Shown: positions 54,870 to 63,362 of the stretch, in pieces
Numbering within the stretch: the stretch's first letter is position 1
How the letters are laid out: every line of letters starts with the position of its first letter
From: Lactiplantibacillus pentosus
GTDB lineage: Bacteria; Bacillota; Bacilli; Lactobacillales; Lactobacillaceae
DNA: 64,000 nt
Direction: 5' to 3'
Assembly (NCBI RefSeq): GCF_003641185.1
Contig: NZ_CP032757.1
Span: forward strand, 3,472,001 to 3,536,000
Translations under genes and position numbers: made by a program
The notes under the pieces: generated by a model
Databases searched by the model: none
Told to the model about the DNA's origin: nothing
What the model saw: the letters and a program-made list of their open reading frames with translations, nothing else

Positions 54870-55334
54870 ATGCTGGATCAAGCCAAAATTATAAAACAAG
54901 AAAATAACGCCTCACTCGAACATTTTAATTTAAGTGATGTTGACCAACTAGTCTCAAGTTTGAAAAAGGTTGGACAAGCAGACTTTGATAAGGTTTGTAT
55001 TCTAATCAAAATCAATAAGCGCGTCGTCTTCTTTCACGCAGGGATTCATACAACAAACGAAAACAATCTCTGGATTCACAAAAAAGAAAATATTGTTGAT
55101 AAATTCGATCACAGTTCTTTGCTTGAAAAAGCAATTTATGCAGACGATCCTGAAGCATTTTATGCTAACAACGGCCTAAACCGTAGCGATTATGCCATTG
55201 TTGGCGGTGGTTTCCCAATTGGAATTAAAAATACTGGAACAGTCGGCAGCTTGATTGTCTCTGGACTAACCGATGAAGAAGACCACGAACTTGCCTATCA
55301 CGCACTATTAGATCTTCAATCTCAGCAAGGCTAA
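54870..55334 (+). CDS. UPF0303 (heme-degrading/HbpS-like fold) protein
   Basis: This 154-residue protein of the UPF0303/DUF336-like family has conserved WIHKKENIVDKFDHSS, YANNGLNRSDYAIVGGGFPI and GTVGSLIVSGL. I recall a UPF0303 protein at this position in L. plantarum (lp_3613). HbpS/GlcG-fold relatives bind heme or cobalamin or occur with dehydrogenases, but the function here is unknown. The ATG at 54870 is preferred over TTG 54867 on spacing from AAAGAGG. Confidence 0.8.
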   Translation: MLDQAKIIKQENNASLEHFNLSDVDQLVSSLKKVGQADFDKVCILIKINKRVVFFHAGIHTTNENNLWIHKKENIVDKFDHSSLLEKAIYADDPEAFYANNGLNRSDYAIVGGGFPIGIKNTGTVGSLIVSGLTDEEDHELAYHALLDLQSQQG

Positions 55335-55350
55335 GTAAGGAGGGGGAACT

Positions 55351-56283
55351 GTGAGAGCATTTGGGTTTAATCAATATGGCAATGCAAATGTCATGGAAGA
55401 ACTAAGTATCCCAATTCCAAAACTCAATCCCGACGAAGTCTTGGTTAAGACAACCGCATTTGCCATCAATGCATTTGATATTGCCGTTAGAAATGGTCAA
55501 TTTCGAAACAGTGTAACCTTACTTTTCCCAATAATTTTGGGAAGTGACGGTGTTGGCCGCATTGTTCAATTAGGATCGGGTGTTCATGAATACAATATTG
55601 GTGACGACATTTTAGCACGACCAGGGATCGGAACATATGCCGAGTATTTTAAAGTTTCAGTTGATCATCTCGGTTACCGTCCCAGCAATTATAATCCTTA
55701 TGAAGCTGCAGGCCTTCCTTTGTCTGGAATTACTGCATATAACACACTTGTTCATATTGCCCATGTCAAGCAAGGCCAAACAATTGTCATTTTAGGCTCA
55801 TCTGGTGGTGTTGGGTCAATGCTAGTTCAAATGGCACACGCACTGGGTCTATACGTTATTGGTACGGACGCGGAATGTGCTCGAGAAACGGTTCTAAATC
55901 TGGGCGCTTCTGAATTTGGTGCATATGATACTGAACGTGTTAGCTCTAAATTCAAAAACATGGCAGATGTTCTCGTTGACGCTACTAACCTTGGTGCTTC
56001 AACCGCTGGAATACAAATCATTAAACCGACTGGAACATATGTCTCCCTGACAACTTTACCCAAGGACCGTACACTAAAGCCAAATGTGATTTATAGACAG
56101 GTTATTCCTCGACGTGAGTATCGCGATAGTGACGCCTTCACTACTATTTCGTTGATGATCCGGAATAATCAGTTGCATGTTCCAATTGATCGTCTGGAAT
56201 CGTTTACATTAGCGGGTATCCGTAAAGGACAGTCGGGTGTTGAACATGGTAATCCAGATGGCAAAGTAATTGTTACTTTGTGA
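55351..56283 (+). CDS. zinc-free medium-chain reductase (quinone oxidoreductase-like)
   Basis: This 310-residue NADP(H)-dependent reductase has the N-terminal GroES-like fold (LNPDEVLVKTTAFAINAFDI), LGSDGVGRIVQLGSG, and the nucleotide motif VILGSSGGVGSMLVQMAHALG. It lacks zinc ligands. The GTG start follows GGAGGGGG. It ends the rightward inositol-like operon before a terminator. It could reduce a quinone or an unsaturated keto intermediate; the substrate is unknown. Confidence 0.85.
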   Translation: MRAFGFNQYGNANVMEELSIPIPKLNPDEVLVKTTAFAINAFDIAVRNGQFRNSVTLLFPIILGSDGVGRIVQLGSGVHEYNIGDDILARPGIGTYAEYFKVSVDHLGYRPSNYNPYEAAGLPLSGITAYNTLVHIAHVKQGQTIVILGSSGGVGSMLVQMAHALGLYVIGTDAECARETVLNLGASEFGAYDTERVSSKFKNMADVLVDATNLGASTAGIQIIKPTGTYVSLTTLPKDRTLKPNVIYRQVIPRREYRDSDAFTTISLMIRNNQLHVPIDRLESFTLAGIRKGQSGVEHGNPDGKVIVTL

Positions 56284-56303
56284 TATACCCAACACGTTTT
56301 AAT

Positions 56304-56361
56304 GCATCTAAGTCACTTTAGGTCAGATTATTTTCTGATTCAACTGGCTTAGATGCTTTTT
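56304..56361 (+). terminator. terminator of the rightward inositol-like operon
   Basis: GCATCTAAG and CTTAGATGC form the stem over an inner TCAGA/TCTGA hairpin, followed by T5. Confidence 0.75.
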
Positions 56362-56450
56362 AGTTCTCGTTGTACGGACTATACAGTATATTTAATTAAT
56401 TGCGATACAATAATAAACCGATATGCCATTATTTTTTCAATAGCTAACAT

Positions 56451-56479
56451 TTAGTGTAAAGCGCTTATTATATTATAAT
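56451..56479 (+). promoter_or_regulatory. promoter with CcpA/LacI-type operator in the spacer
   Basis: -35 TTAGTG (56451-56456) and -10 TATAAT (56474-56479) are 17 bp apart. The spacer contains TAAAGCGCTTAT (56457-56468), a near-palindrome with a GCGC centre that would place a LacI-family protein directly on the promoter of the nucleoside hydrolase gene. Confidence 0.6.
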
Positions 56480-56603
56480 TATTAGTGAGAGAAGCTGAGA
56501 ATTATCTTTTATGATTATGGTGAACTGACTACTCTTTTAATTTCGCCTAAATCCAGAGATATTTTCAGCTTTTCTTTAACAAAATAAATTGGAGTTGATA
56601 ATT

Positions 56604-57539
56604 TTGGAAGATATTATTTTAGATTGTGATCCAGGACATGATGATGCTGTTGCATTGATGATTGCCGTTGCGTCTAAAGACATTAACTTATTGGCCGTAA
56701 CCACCTCAGCAGGAAATCAACGGCATAGTCAAACACTGCGCAATGCCATGTCACTTTTAACTTTAATGAAGCGACAAGATATTCCAGTCGCTTCTGGAAA
56801 TACAAAGCCGCTGATGCGCTCTCTAATTTCGGGCGTTAGTATGCATGGTGTTACAGGACTGGATGGAGCAGACTTGCCCGCTCCCGATTTCTTTTCACAA
56901 GGAATTCCAGCCATTGAACTCATTGCCAAAATTCTCACTGAGCATCCGCACAAAGTAACTTTAGTGGTAACCGGCCCATGCACCAACATCGCACTATTTT
57001 TATCTGTACATCCCGAGTTACGCTCGCGCATCAAGCAAATTGTTATTTTAGGAGGCGGTATGGGGCTTGGAAATTGGGGACCAACAACAGAATTCAATAT
57101 TCAGGTTGACCCTGAAGCTGCAAAGATCGTCTTAGATTCCGGAATACCAATTGTGTTAGCACCCCTAAATGTCGCATTCGAGGCCCAGTTACTTTCTGAC
57201 GAGATCGATCAAATCCACAAAATCGATAATTCAGTTGCTCAAACCATTAGCGGCCTTATGGATTTCTACGGCATCTCATTCGGTCGTCAACGATGGGGGT
57301 TTAAAGGGCTTCCCCTATATGACCCGTGTACAGTGGCTTGGTTAATCGATCCGTCAAAATTCACCAGCAAACGTTGCAATGTCGAAGTAGAAACTAAAGG
57401 CGAACTGACTACTGGTGAAACTGTTATTGACTATTATCACATCACCAACCGTAAACCAAACGCTGAAGTATTGTTCCATATTGATCGTCAGTGGTTCGCC
57501 AACCTAACCATTGATAGCATCAAATCCTTCAACTTTTAA
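56604..57539 (+). CDS. inosine/uridine-preferring nucleoside hydrolase family protein
   Basis: This 311-residue protein has the calcium-binding Asp cluster DCDPGHDDAVAL at its N-terminus, LVVTGPCTNIALF, GGGMGLGNWGPTTEFNIQVDPEAA and the C-terminal LYDPCTVAWLI. Nucleoside hydrolases cut N-glycosidic bonds to release ribose and a base. In many family members the last motif reads HDP, with the His as acid; here it is YDP, so substrate or mechanism may differ. TTG at 56604 is chosen because GGAG lies 9 nt upstream. Monocistronic. Confidence 0.87.
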   Translation: MEDIILDCDPGHDDAVALMIAVASKDINLLAVTTSAGNQRHSQTLRNAMSLLTLMKRQDIPVASGNTKPLMRSLISGVSMHGVTGLDGADLPAPDFFSQGIPAIELIAKILTEHPHKVTLVVTGPCTNIALFLSVHPELRSRIKQIVILGGGMGLGNWGPTTEFNIQVDPEAAKIVLDSGIPIVLAPLNVAFEAQLLSDEIDQIHKIDNSVAQTISGLMDFYGISFGRQRWGFKGLPLYDPCTVAWLIDPSKFTSKRCNVEVETKGELTTGETVIDYYHITNRKPNAEVLFHIDRQWFANLTIDSIKSFNF

Positions 57540-57545
57540 TCAACG

Positions 57546-57604
57546 AATAGTGAGTTTTCAATCACACATAGTTAACCCAACTATGTCGTACCAAGTTCAC
57601 TATT
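57546..57604. repeat. cruciform-like inverted repeat after nucleoside hydrolase
   Basis: The outer AATAGTGA/TCACTATT encloses ACATAGTT/AACTATGT with a 5-nt loop. It follows the stop by 6 bp and could be an extra transcription-end structure. Confidence 0.6.
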
Positions 57605-57611
57605 TATAATT

Positions 57612-57660
57612 TAAAGCAATCTTCAGAGTTATTTGTTTATAACTTTGAAGATTGCTTTAT
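57612..57660. terminator. bidirectional terminator between nucleoside hydrolase and GPH gene
   Basis: AAAGCAATCTTCA/AGTTAT pairs with ATAACT/TGAAGATTGCTTT around a 6-nt loop. Confidence 0.8.
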
Positions 57661-57752
57661 TATCATCTAAGATTATATTTAAGCACTTTTTCATCTACCC
57701 ACGTTAACAGGCAGTATCTTGTCTAACTCAAGGTAGCGTTCAGTCAATAGCA

Positions 57753-59153
57753 CTAATTAGATTTAAGCCGCTTCAAATGTTTTGTGACATCTAAAACACG
57801 TCCCTTATTCAAGGGATACCAGAACGCTAAAACGATTGCCGCAAGAAACAATAGAAACGCTGGTATTAAATTGGCTAGTAAATAAATATGATTCATGACA
57901 TCTGTCGTTTGAATCCGTCCGCCTACCGTCGAAGATCGATAACCAATGAGTGATAACAACGCGCCACCAATACCATTGGCAACTGCTTGTGCAATTTTAC
58001 GGCCAAAAAAATTAATGCCATAAATTGTCCCATCTTCACGAATCCCTGTCATAACTTGATGATTATCATTTACATCATTAATAAACGCCCAGATCATTAA
58101 ACTGAATATCGCTGTACCCAGGGTCGCTATAAAAAGAAGCATCAAATATATCCAAGGATTATGAATATGCAGAAAATATAGGATCAAGTATAGGATGGAA
58201 GCAATAAACAGTGAACTTGCACACATCTCTTTCTTACCAAGTTTAACCGTGATCCATTTAGCGAATGGAGCCAAAACAATGGTTGTTCCGTAAGTAAACA
58301 GCAATGCAATCGACAATGTATGATTATTATTAAAATAATCATTGAATAAGTAAGTTGTCGTAATCCCGCTCAAACTGGTACATGTCGTTACAATAATATC
58401 AGCTACAATCAAGGAAAGTGAGCTTCGGTCCTTTGCCATTGCTCTGAGAGAGTCATTTAACTTAATCTTTTGTCGTGGATTACTAACAATTCGCTCATAA
58501 GTGAAATAGTATAGGATATTATAGGCAATTAAAGCTAAAATTGCACATGCTAACGCACACCAAAATAGACGCTGTTCAGACAATATTTTATGTCCAGCTG
58601 CATTTTCCGTATATACAATCAATGGTAACGCAAAGCCCGTGCCGCCAGCGCCAACCGCAGATCCGACACTCCGATATACAGACAGCGAGGCCTTGTCCTG
58701 CGAATCGGCACTCATTGTTGATGACAACGATCCATATGGAATATTGATACATGCAAATACCAATCCAAAGATGATATACGTGACAATAACATAGATAATC
58801 TTAAGGGTATCTGAAAATTGCTTAGCAACCGGCAAAAATAGTAGCAAGAATGTCAGACATGTCGGCCACTTCATAACACGAATCCATGGTCGAAATCGAC
58901 CATCCTTTTTTACATTGGTGATATCAGCAATTCGGCCAACTAGTATATCAGCAAATGCATCAACCATTGTGCTGACAAAAAATAGCGAGCCAACTAAGCC
59001 AGCAGACAATCCCAAAATATTAGTGTAATAAATCATTAAAAACGCATTCATTAACCCAAGTAGAAAGCAATTTCCGACATCACCAAACATATAGCCAATC
59101 TTATCTTTCCAACTAAATTTTGGAATAGCCATCTGGTTTTTAGACACTAACAC
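57753..59153 (-). CDS. GPH-family glycoside/pentoside:cation symporter, copy 2
   Basis: This 466-residue MelB-type carrier has DKIGYMFGDVGNCFLLG at segment 1, VDAFADILVGRIADITN, GRFRPWIRVMKWP, and NIPYGSLSSTMSADSQDKASLS. The GTG start follows AGGAGGG. It is paralogous to the next gene upstream (40 bp apart). GPH carriers import oligosaccharides with H+ or Na+. Together with the GH42-type enzyme it suggests uptake and hydrolysis of a beta-glycoside. Confidence 0.9.
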   Translation of the reverse strand: MLVSKNQMAIPKFSWKDKIGYMFGDVGNCFLLGLMNAFLMIYYTNILGLSAGLVGSLFFVSTMVDAFADILVGRIADITNVKKDGRFRPWIRVMKWPTCLTFLLLFLPVAKQFSDTLKIIYVIVTYIIFGLVFACINIPYGSLSSTMSADSQDKASLSVYRSVGSAVGAGGTGFALPLIVYTENAAGHKILSEQRLFWCALACAILALIAYNILYYFTYERIVSNPRQKIKLNDSLRAMAKDRSSLSLIVADIIVTTCTSLSGITTTYLFNDYFNNNHTLSIALLFTYGTTIVLAPFAKWITVKLGKKEMCASSLFIASILYLILYFLHIHNPWIYLMLLFIATLGTAIFSLMIWAFINDVNDNHQVMTGIREDGTIYGINFFGRKIAQAVANGIGGALLSLIGYRSSTVGGRIQTTDVMNHIYLLANLIPAFLLFLAAIVLAFWYPLNKGRVLDVTKHLKRLKSN

Positions 59154-59192
59154 AGGTATCCCTCCTAGCGTTTCAAGATTAAACTATACCGA

Positions 59193-60632
59193 TTAACTTT
59201 CACTCTTATTTAGCACTTTTAATTTTGCTGCAACTTCTGATAACTTCTTTTTGCTTAATGGGAACCAAAAAGTTAAAATAAGTGCCCCCACTAGCATCAA
59301 CACACATGGAACCATTGTGGCTAATGTATATAAACCATCCAGAACAGATTGCGACTGCATCGTACTACCCGTGGAGGACGCTTGGTAACCAATATAAGTT
59401 AAGGATAACCCAGATAATATACCCATAGCTGTCTGTGCCATTTTACGGCCGAACATATTGACACTAAAAATGGTGCCATCTTCACGGAGGCCGGTACTAA
59501 ACTGATGATAATCAATGATGTCAGTCATAAATGCCCACACCATGATATTAAACATCGAGAAACAAAGAGCCGTGAAAAAGCTTAGGACTAAATAGATCCA
59601 TGGACTTGATACCTTAACCAAATATATAACGAGATAAATTGCTGAAGCCGCAAATAACGAGATAGATACGACTTCCTTCTTGCCAAATCTTTTAGATAAG
59701 AACTTTGCAAATGGTGACAAGAGGATGGCTTCTGCATAATTAAACAATAGCGCGATCGAAAGTGCTTCCTTGCTATGGTAATAAACTGTAAAAAGATACG
59801 TCGTTAGAAAACTCGTAAAACTTGTTGAACAAACAATCACCAATTCAGCAACTAAGAATGAAATAAGTGCTTTATCTTTGAATAAAGACGCCACTAATGT
59901 ACTTGCCTTGACGCGATCCTTATGTTCAACTAGCACTCTTTCCGTCGTAAGCGTATACATTATGGTGTAACAAATCATCGCTATAACAACACACCCTATT
60001 GAACAAAGAAATAATCGATCTCCTGATAATATTTGAGAGCCGTCTTTAGCGGTTGTATAGACAATATACGGGATAATAAACCCTGTCCCCCCTGCACCAA
60101 TTGTTGAACCCACTGTTCGATAGATTGACAACGAGGTTCTGTCATCAGGATCACTACTAATGGCTGCTGCTAATGATCCATAGGGAATATTAAATCCGGA
60201 TAATGAAGCAGCATAGAAAATACTTGCAAAACCAATATATGCAATTTTAGCAGGCATTGAAAAACTGCGAACAACTGGGAAAAACATAATCAATAACGAC
60301 AATACTAAGGGCCAACGCATCACCCTAATCCACGGATGAAAGCGACCTTTCTTACCCAGCTTACGAACATCAGACATTCGACCAACTGTAACATCCGTGA
60401 ACGCACCAACCAGTGTTGTTAACGAAATAATGGTCCCAGAAATAGCCGGGGAAATTCCAAGCACATTTGTAAAGTAAATAGATTCAAAGGAAGCCAAAAC
60501 TCCCATAACAAAAGTCGTACCAACATCGCCAAACGCATAACCAATCTTATCGCGCATTCCAAACTTTGGGATTGGCTTCCCGCCGTTGGCCTTAACTGCC
60601 AAACTATCCGCATTAACTTGTACTTCTGACAT
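59193..60632 (-). CDS. GPH-family glycoside/pentoside:cation symporter, copy 1
   Basis: This 479-residue MelB-type carrier has DKIGYAFGDVGTTFVMG, VGAFTDVTVGRMSDVRKLG, GRFHPWIRVMRWPLVLS and NIPYGSLAAAISSDPDDRTSL. The tandem copy at 57753 shares the same blocks, so the two arose by duplication and may differ in substrate. The gene begins 5 bp after the GH42-type gene ends, so they are co-transcribed. Confidence 0.9.
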   Translation of the reverse strand: MSEVQVNADSLAVKANGGKPIPKFGMRDKIGYAFGDVGTTFVMGVLASFESIYFTNVLGISPAISGTIISLTTLVGAFTDVTVGRMSDVRKLGKKGRFHPWIRVMRWPLVLSLLIMFFPVVRSFSMPAKIAYIGFASIFYAASLSGFNIPYGSLAAAISSDPDDRTSLSIYRTVGSTIGAGGTGFIIPYIVYTTAKDGSQILSGDRLFLCSIGCVVIAMICYTIMYTLTTERVLVEHKDRVKASTLVASLFKDKALISFLVAELVIVCSTSFTSFLTTYLFTVYYHSKEALSIALLFNYAEAILLSPFAKFLSKRFGKKEVVSISLFAASAIYLVIYLVKVSSPWIYLVLSFFTALCFSMFNIMVWAFMTDIIDYHQFSTGLREDGTIFSVNMFGRKMAQTAMGILSGLSLTYIGYQASSTGSTMQSQSVLDGLYTLATMVPCVLMLVGALILTFWFPLSKKKLSEVAAKLKVLNKSES

Positions 60633-60637
60633 GCTGT

Positions 60638-63181
60638 TTACCTCACTTTCTTAATCCTAATGAGCTTACATTCAAATCCATTTAAGCTATGTTTTCCAGG
60701 ATTAATCACATCATCATCTTCACCATAACCAGCTTGATGTAGCTCATATTCAACTCGATCCACTGACATATTTGCCAAGTAAAATTGGATTTCATCTTCA
60801 CTTTCACGACGATATTTAAAAATTCCCCAATTAATTTCAATATACGTGCAGTCCTCATCACATGGCTTAATAATTTCATCTACCAACTTGTCCCACAGTG
60901 GACTATTGAGACTATCTTTTGGCATGCCCCCCAAATAGGTTAAATTGCCTCGTTGGTAAATAATCGATCGATCTGCTGCAACCGTGTGAATTGTTTCAAC
61001 ATGCTTCATCGTATTATCTGTATTAAACATCGTGACCAAGCCACCAAACTCATCAATTGACTGGTCAACCTTCACCTTAGCCCGTGTCCTTTTTTCTTCT
61101 GACAAATACTGAACAACATTTTTAATTCCAAGCCACTGTCCGAGCTCGCCTAACCCATTATGCCCACGAATCCATGTCATCTCGACCGTTCTATCTCCAG
61201 TCAGCGGTCCAACAACTAATTGGCCACCAGCACTGATAAAAGACTTCATTCTTGCTAACAACTGAGAATTAACATCACGAATATAGGGAATAAGCACACA
61301 ATTAAAATTCTGAAAGTCCACATTATCTGGGATAAGTTCTACAGATACACCTCGGCTCACAAGGGCTTTATAGAATTGCGTAATTGTATTACGATACTCA
61401 TAGATTCCACCGGTTTCCACATGCATTTCACGCTTTGCATTATCTGAGTACACCAATGCAATCTTTGATTTCTTTACGACAGTATTGTCTAACTTCTGTT
61501 TAAACTTCTGAACGAGTTTTTGACCTGCTAATACATCGTCATATCCTAAATCTGGCGTTCCTGTCTGAGTCACAATTGCACCATGTGTCTGTTCGACTCC
61601 AGCTGGCTGAGCACGGTATGGCCAAAACAGGAATGACTTTAATCCAGCAGCAAGCCCCAAAAATACCTCAGTTTGCAAGAAGCCTTTAGGATGTGGTGTC
61701 ACATAATTTCCGATATACCCGACATGTGATGCACCAGTTTCTAATAAAAGTACTTCATCTGTATCTTTTAGATTTCGCCACAAGTCCAAATTAATTGGAA
61801 AATTCCAGTACTGGTCATACATCGGATAAGTGTCAAAGCCTACTAGATCCAATTGATTAAACAATTCGTAATTCATCAAGTTGAAATTCAGTGACGTATT
61901 ATGTGTAATCGGAATGTTAGTTTCTGCAATCAAGGTCTGTGCCAGGCCAGCGGCAAAATCATTCAAAGTATCTGCTGTAAACGTTCGGAAAGCATTAACT
62001 AGTCCAGAATTATGTGTAAACGGCGTTTTTGTTGGCATCACAACTGACTGGAAATCAGGATATCTTTCACTCCACAAATTAGTGCCCCAAACCGTATTTA
62101 ATCGCTCAATCGTTTGGTATTTCTCTTTGAGCCATTGTGGCCATAACCGTTGACAGGATTCACAAAAACATTGATCGACATGACATTTAAATTCATTATC
62201 TATTTGAATCGCAATTATATTGTCAAAATCCTTGGCAACCCTGGCAATTTTTCGAGCTAATTGATATGCTTTTCTTCGGTAATTTAGGTTGTTCGTACAT
62301 ACATGTTGCCTAGACCCATGTTCCTCTGTCTCACCTCGTAAATTTACGATCCTGGATTCTGGATAATGTAGCGTAAACCAACGCGGCGGCGTTGGAGATG
62401 GGATACCAAGTATTACTTGCAACCCATGTTCTTTTAGCTGGGACAATAAATTAACCAAATATTCCATGTTATAATGGTCTTCTTGGGGTTCCAATTTATC
62501 CCAGAAGAATTCACCAATGCGAACAGTATTCATGCCGATTTTATGCATCTCTGCTATATCAGTTTGATTAGTCAATTTGTCCCACACTTCCGGATAAAGC
62601 GACGCACCATAGCCACGAATTTTGATTTTTGTTCGGACAAAAAATTTTCTAGAAAACCAACTAGTCAAATAGCATGATAATAATTGTTTTAGAATAGATT
62701 TTTTAATCTGATACAGATCACTAGCGTTCTTGACTCGTTCTAACTTTTCCGATCGCTTCGAAGCTGACAACTGCTGATACCAAGCATTAAGATAGCTATA
62801 TAAATCAAGTACCTTCAAACGCTGATCGTAAGCTAGTTGGTGAATGGCAAGTTCATCTGCAGACTTATCAAAATACGTTTCATTCTCATGAAAATAACGT
62901 AATTCAGTTACTAAAACTATTTGTGTGTTCCGTGCTTTCAACATTTTCACTAATTGTGGCATTGTGTGTTGTACATAGTTCAAGTCAAAATGATGGCCAA
63001 ATCCTAGGCAAACAATGTCATCCTTACCGAAATCGAAAGTAGTTAGGTCAGTTTCCGCAGTTGATATAAACTTGATCACTGACTTTGTTGATGATGAAGT
63101 TTTGTGAGCTAAATTTTCTGACAAGTCAGAGTAATTCAGCTGGATTTCATCGTGTTCATTTACAAGATAGATGGTCAACAT
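60638..63181 (-). CDS. GH42-type beta-galactosidase with N-terminal SGNH-like module
   Basis: This 847-residue protein has a GH42-type barrel from ~residue 188 (RGYGASLYPEVWD, GMNTVRIGEFFWDKLEPQ). The acid/base Glu330 is in IQIDNEFKC, the likely nucleophile Glu481 is in VLLLETGASH, and a Cys cluster (C295, C333, C338, C340, C343) fits the GH42 zinc site. Residues ~50-130 look like the C-terminal half of an SGNH/GDSL esterase (CLGFGHHFDLN, then VLVTELRYFHENETYFD and VLDLYSYL) without the Ser-containing GDS block. No signal peptide is seen, so it is cytoplasmic. The ATG follows GGAGGCGGTA. It heads the operon with two GPH carriers. Confidence 0.85.
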   Translation of the reverse strand: MLTIYLVNEHDEIQLNYSDLSENLAHKTSSSTKSVIKFISTAETDLTTFDFGKDDIVCLGFGHHFDLNYVQHTMPQLVKMLKARNTQIVLVTELRYFHENETYFDKSADELAIHQLAYDQRLKVLDLYSYLNAWYQQLSASKRSEKLERVKNASDLYQIKKSILKQLLSCYLTSWFSRKFFVRTKIKIRGYGASLYPEVWDKLTNQTDIAEMHKIGMNTVRIGEFFWDKLEPQEDHYNMEYLVNLLSQLKEHGLQVILGIPSPTPPRWFTLHYPESRIVNLRGETEEHGSRQHVCTNNLNYRRKAYQLARKIARVAKDFDNIIAIQIDNEFKCHVDQCFCESCQRLWPQWLKEKYQTIERLNTVWGTNLWSERYPDFQSVVMPTKTPFTHNSGLVNAFRTFTADTLNDFAAGLAQTLIAETNIPITHNTSLNFNLMNYELFNQLDLVGFDTYPMYDQYWNFPINLDLWRNLKDTDEVLLLETGASHVGYIGNYVTPHPKGFLQTEVFLGLAAGLKSFLFWPYRAQPAGVEQTHGAIVTQTGTPDLGYDDVLAGQKLVQKFKQKLDNTVVKKSKIALVYSDNAKREMHVETGGIYEYRNTITQFYKALVSRGVSVELIPDNVDFQNFNCVLIPYIRDVNSQLLARMKSFISAGGQLVVGPLTGDRTVEMTWIRGHNGLGELGQWLGIKNVVQYLSEEKRTRAKVKVDQSIDEFGGLVTMFNTDNTMKHVETIHTVAADRSIIYQRGNLTYLGGMPKDSLNSPLWDKLVDEIIKPCDEDCTYIEINWGIFKYRRESEDEIQFYLANMSVDRVEYELHQAGYGEDDDVINPGKHSLNGFECKLIRIKKVR

Positions 63182-63268
63182 TACCGCCTCCAGTCATTTA
63201 ATATCGAGTGAGAACCAAAGCATTAATTACATCGATGAATTATGTTTTTGATTAAGTTCATTTTAGAA

Positions 63269-63282
63269 TGTAAGCGCTTTGA
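63269..63282 (-). promoter_or_regulatory. cre site (CcpA) between GH42-type and AraC genes
   Basis: TGTAAGCGCTTTGA matches 13 of 14 cre positions, about 90 bp upstream of each divergent start. Confidence 0.7.
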
Positions 63283-63362
63283 TTTATGCAATGATTTAAC
63301 TAGAAAAATATCAATATTTGATCATTTTAAAAAATATCTTCATTAAAAGGAGCTGAATTGCT

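Larger units (their letters stand above)
56284..56603 (+). promoter_or_regulatory. intergenic region upstream of nucleoside hydrolase
   Basis: This 320-bp gap holds the terminator of the reductase operon (56304-56361) and a promoter with an embedded operator-like palindrome (56451-56479). The remaining ~110 bp leader shows no gene. Confidence 0.6.
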
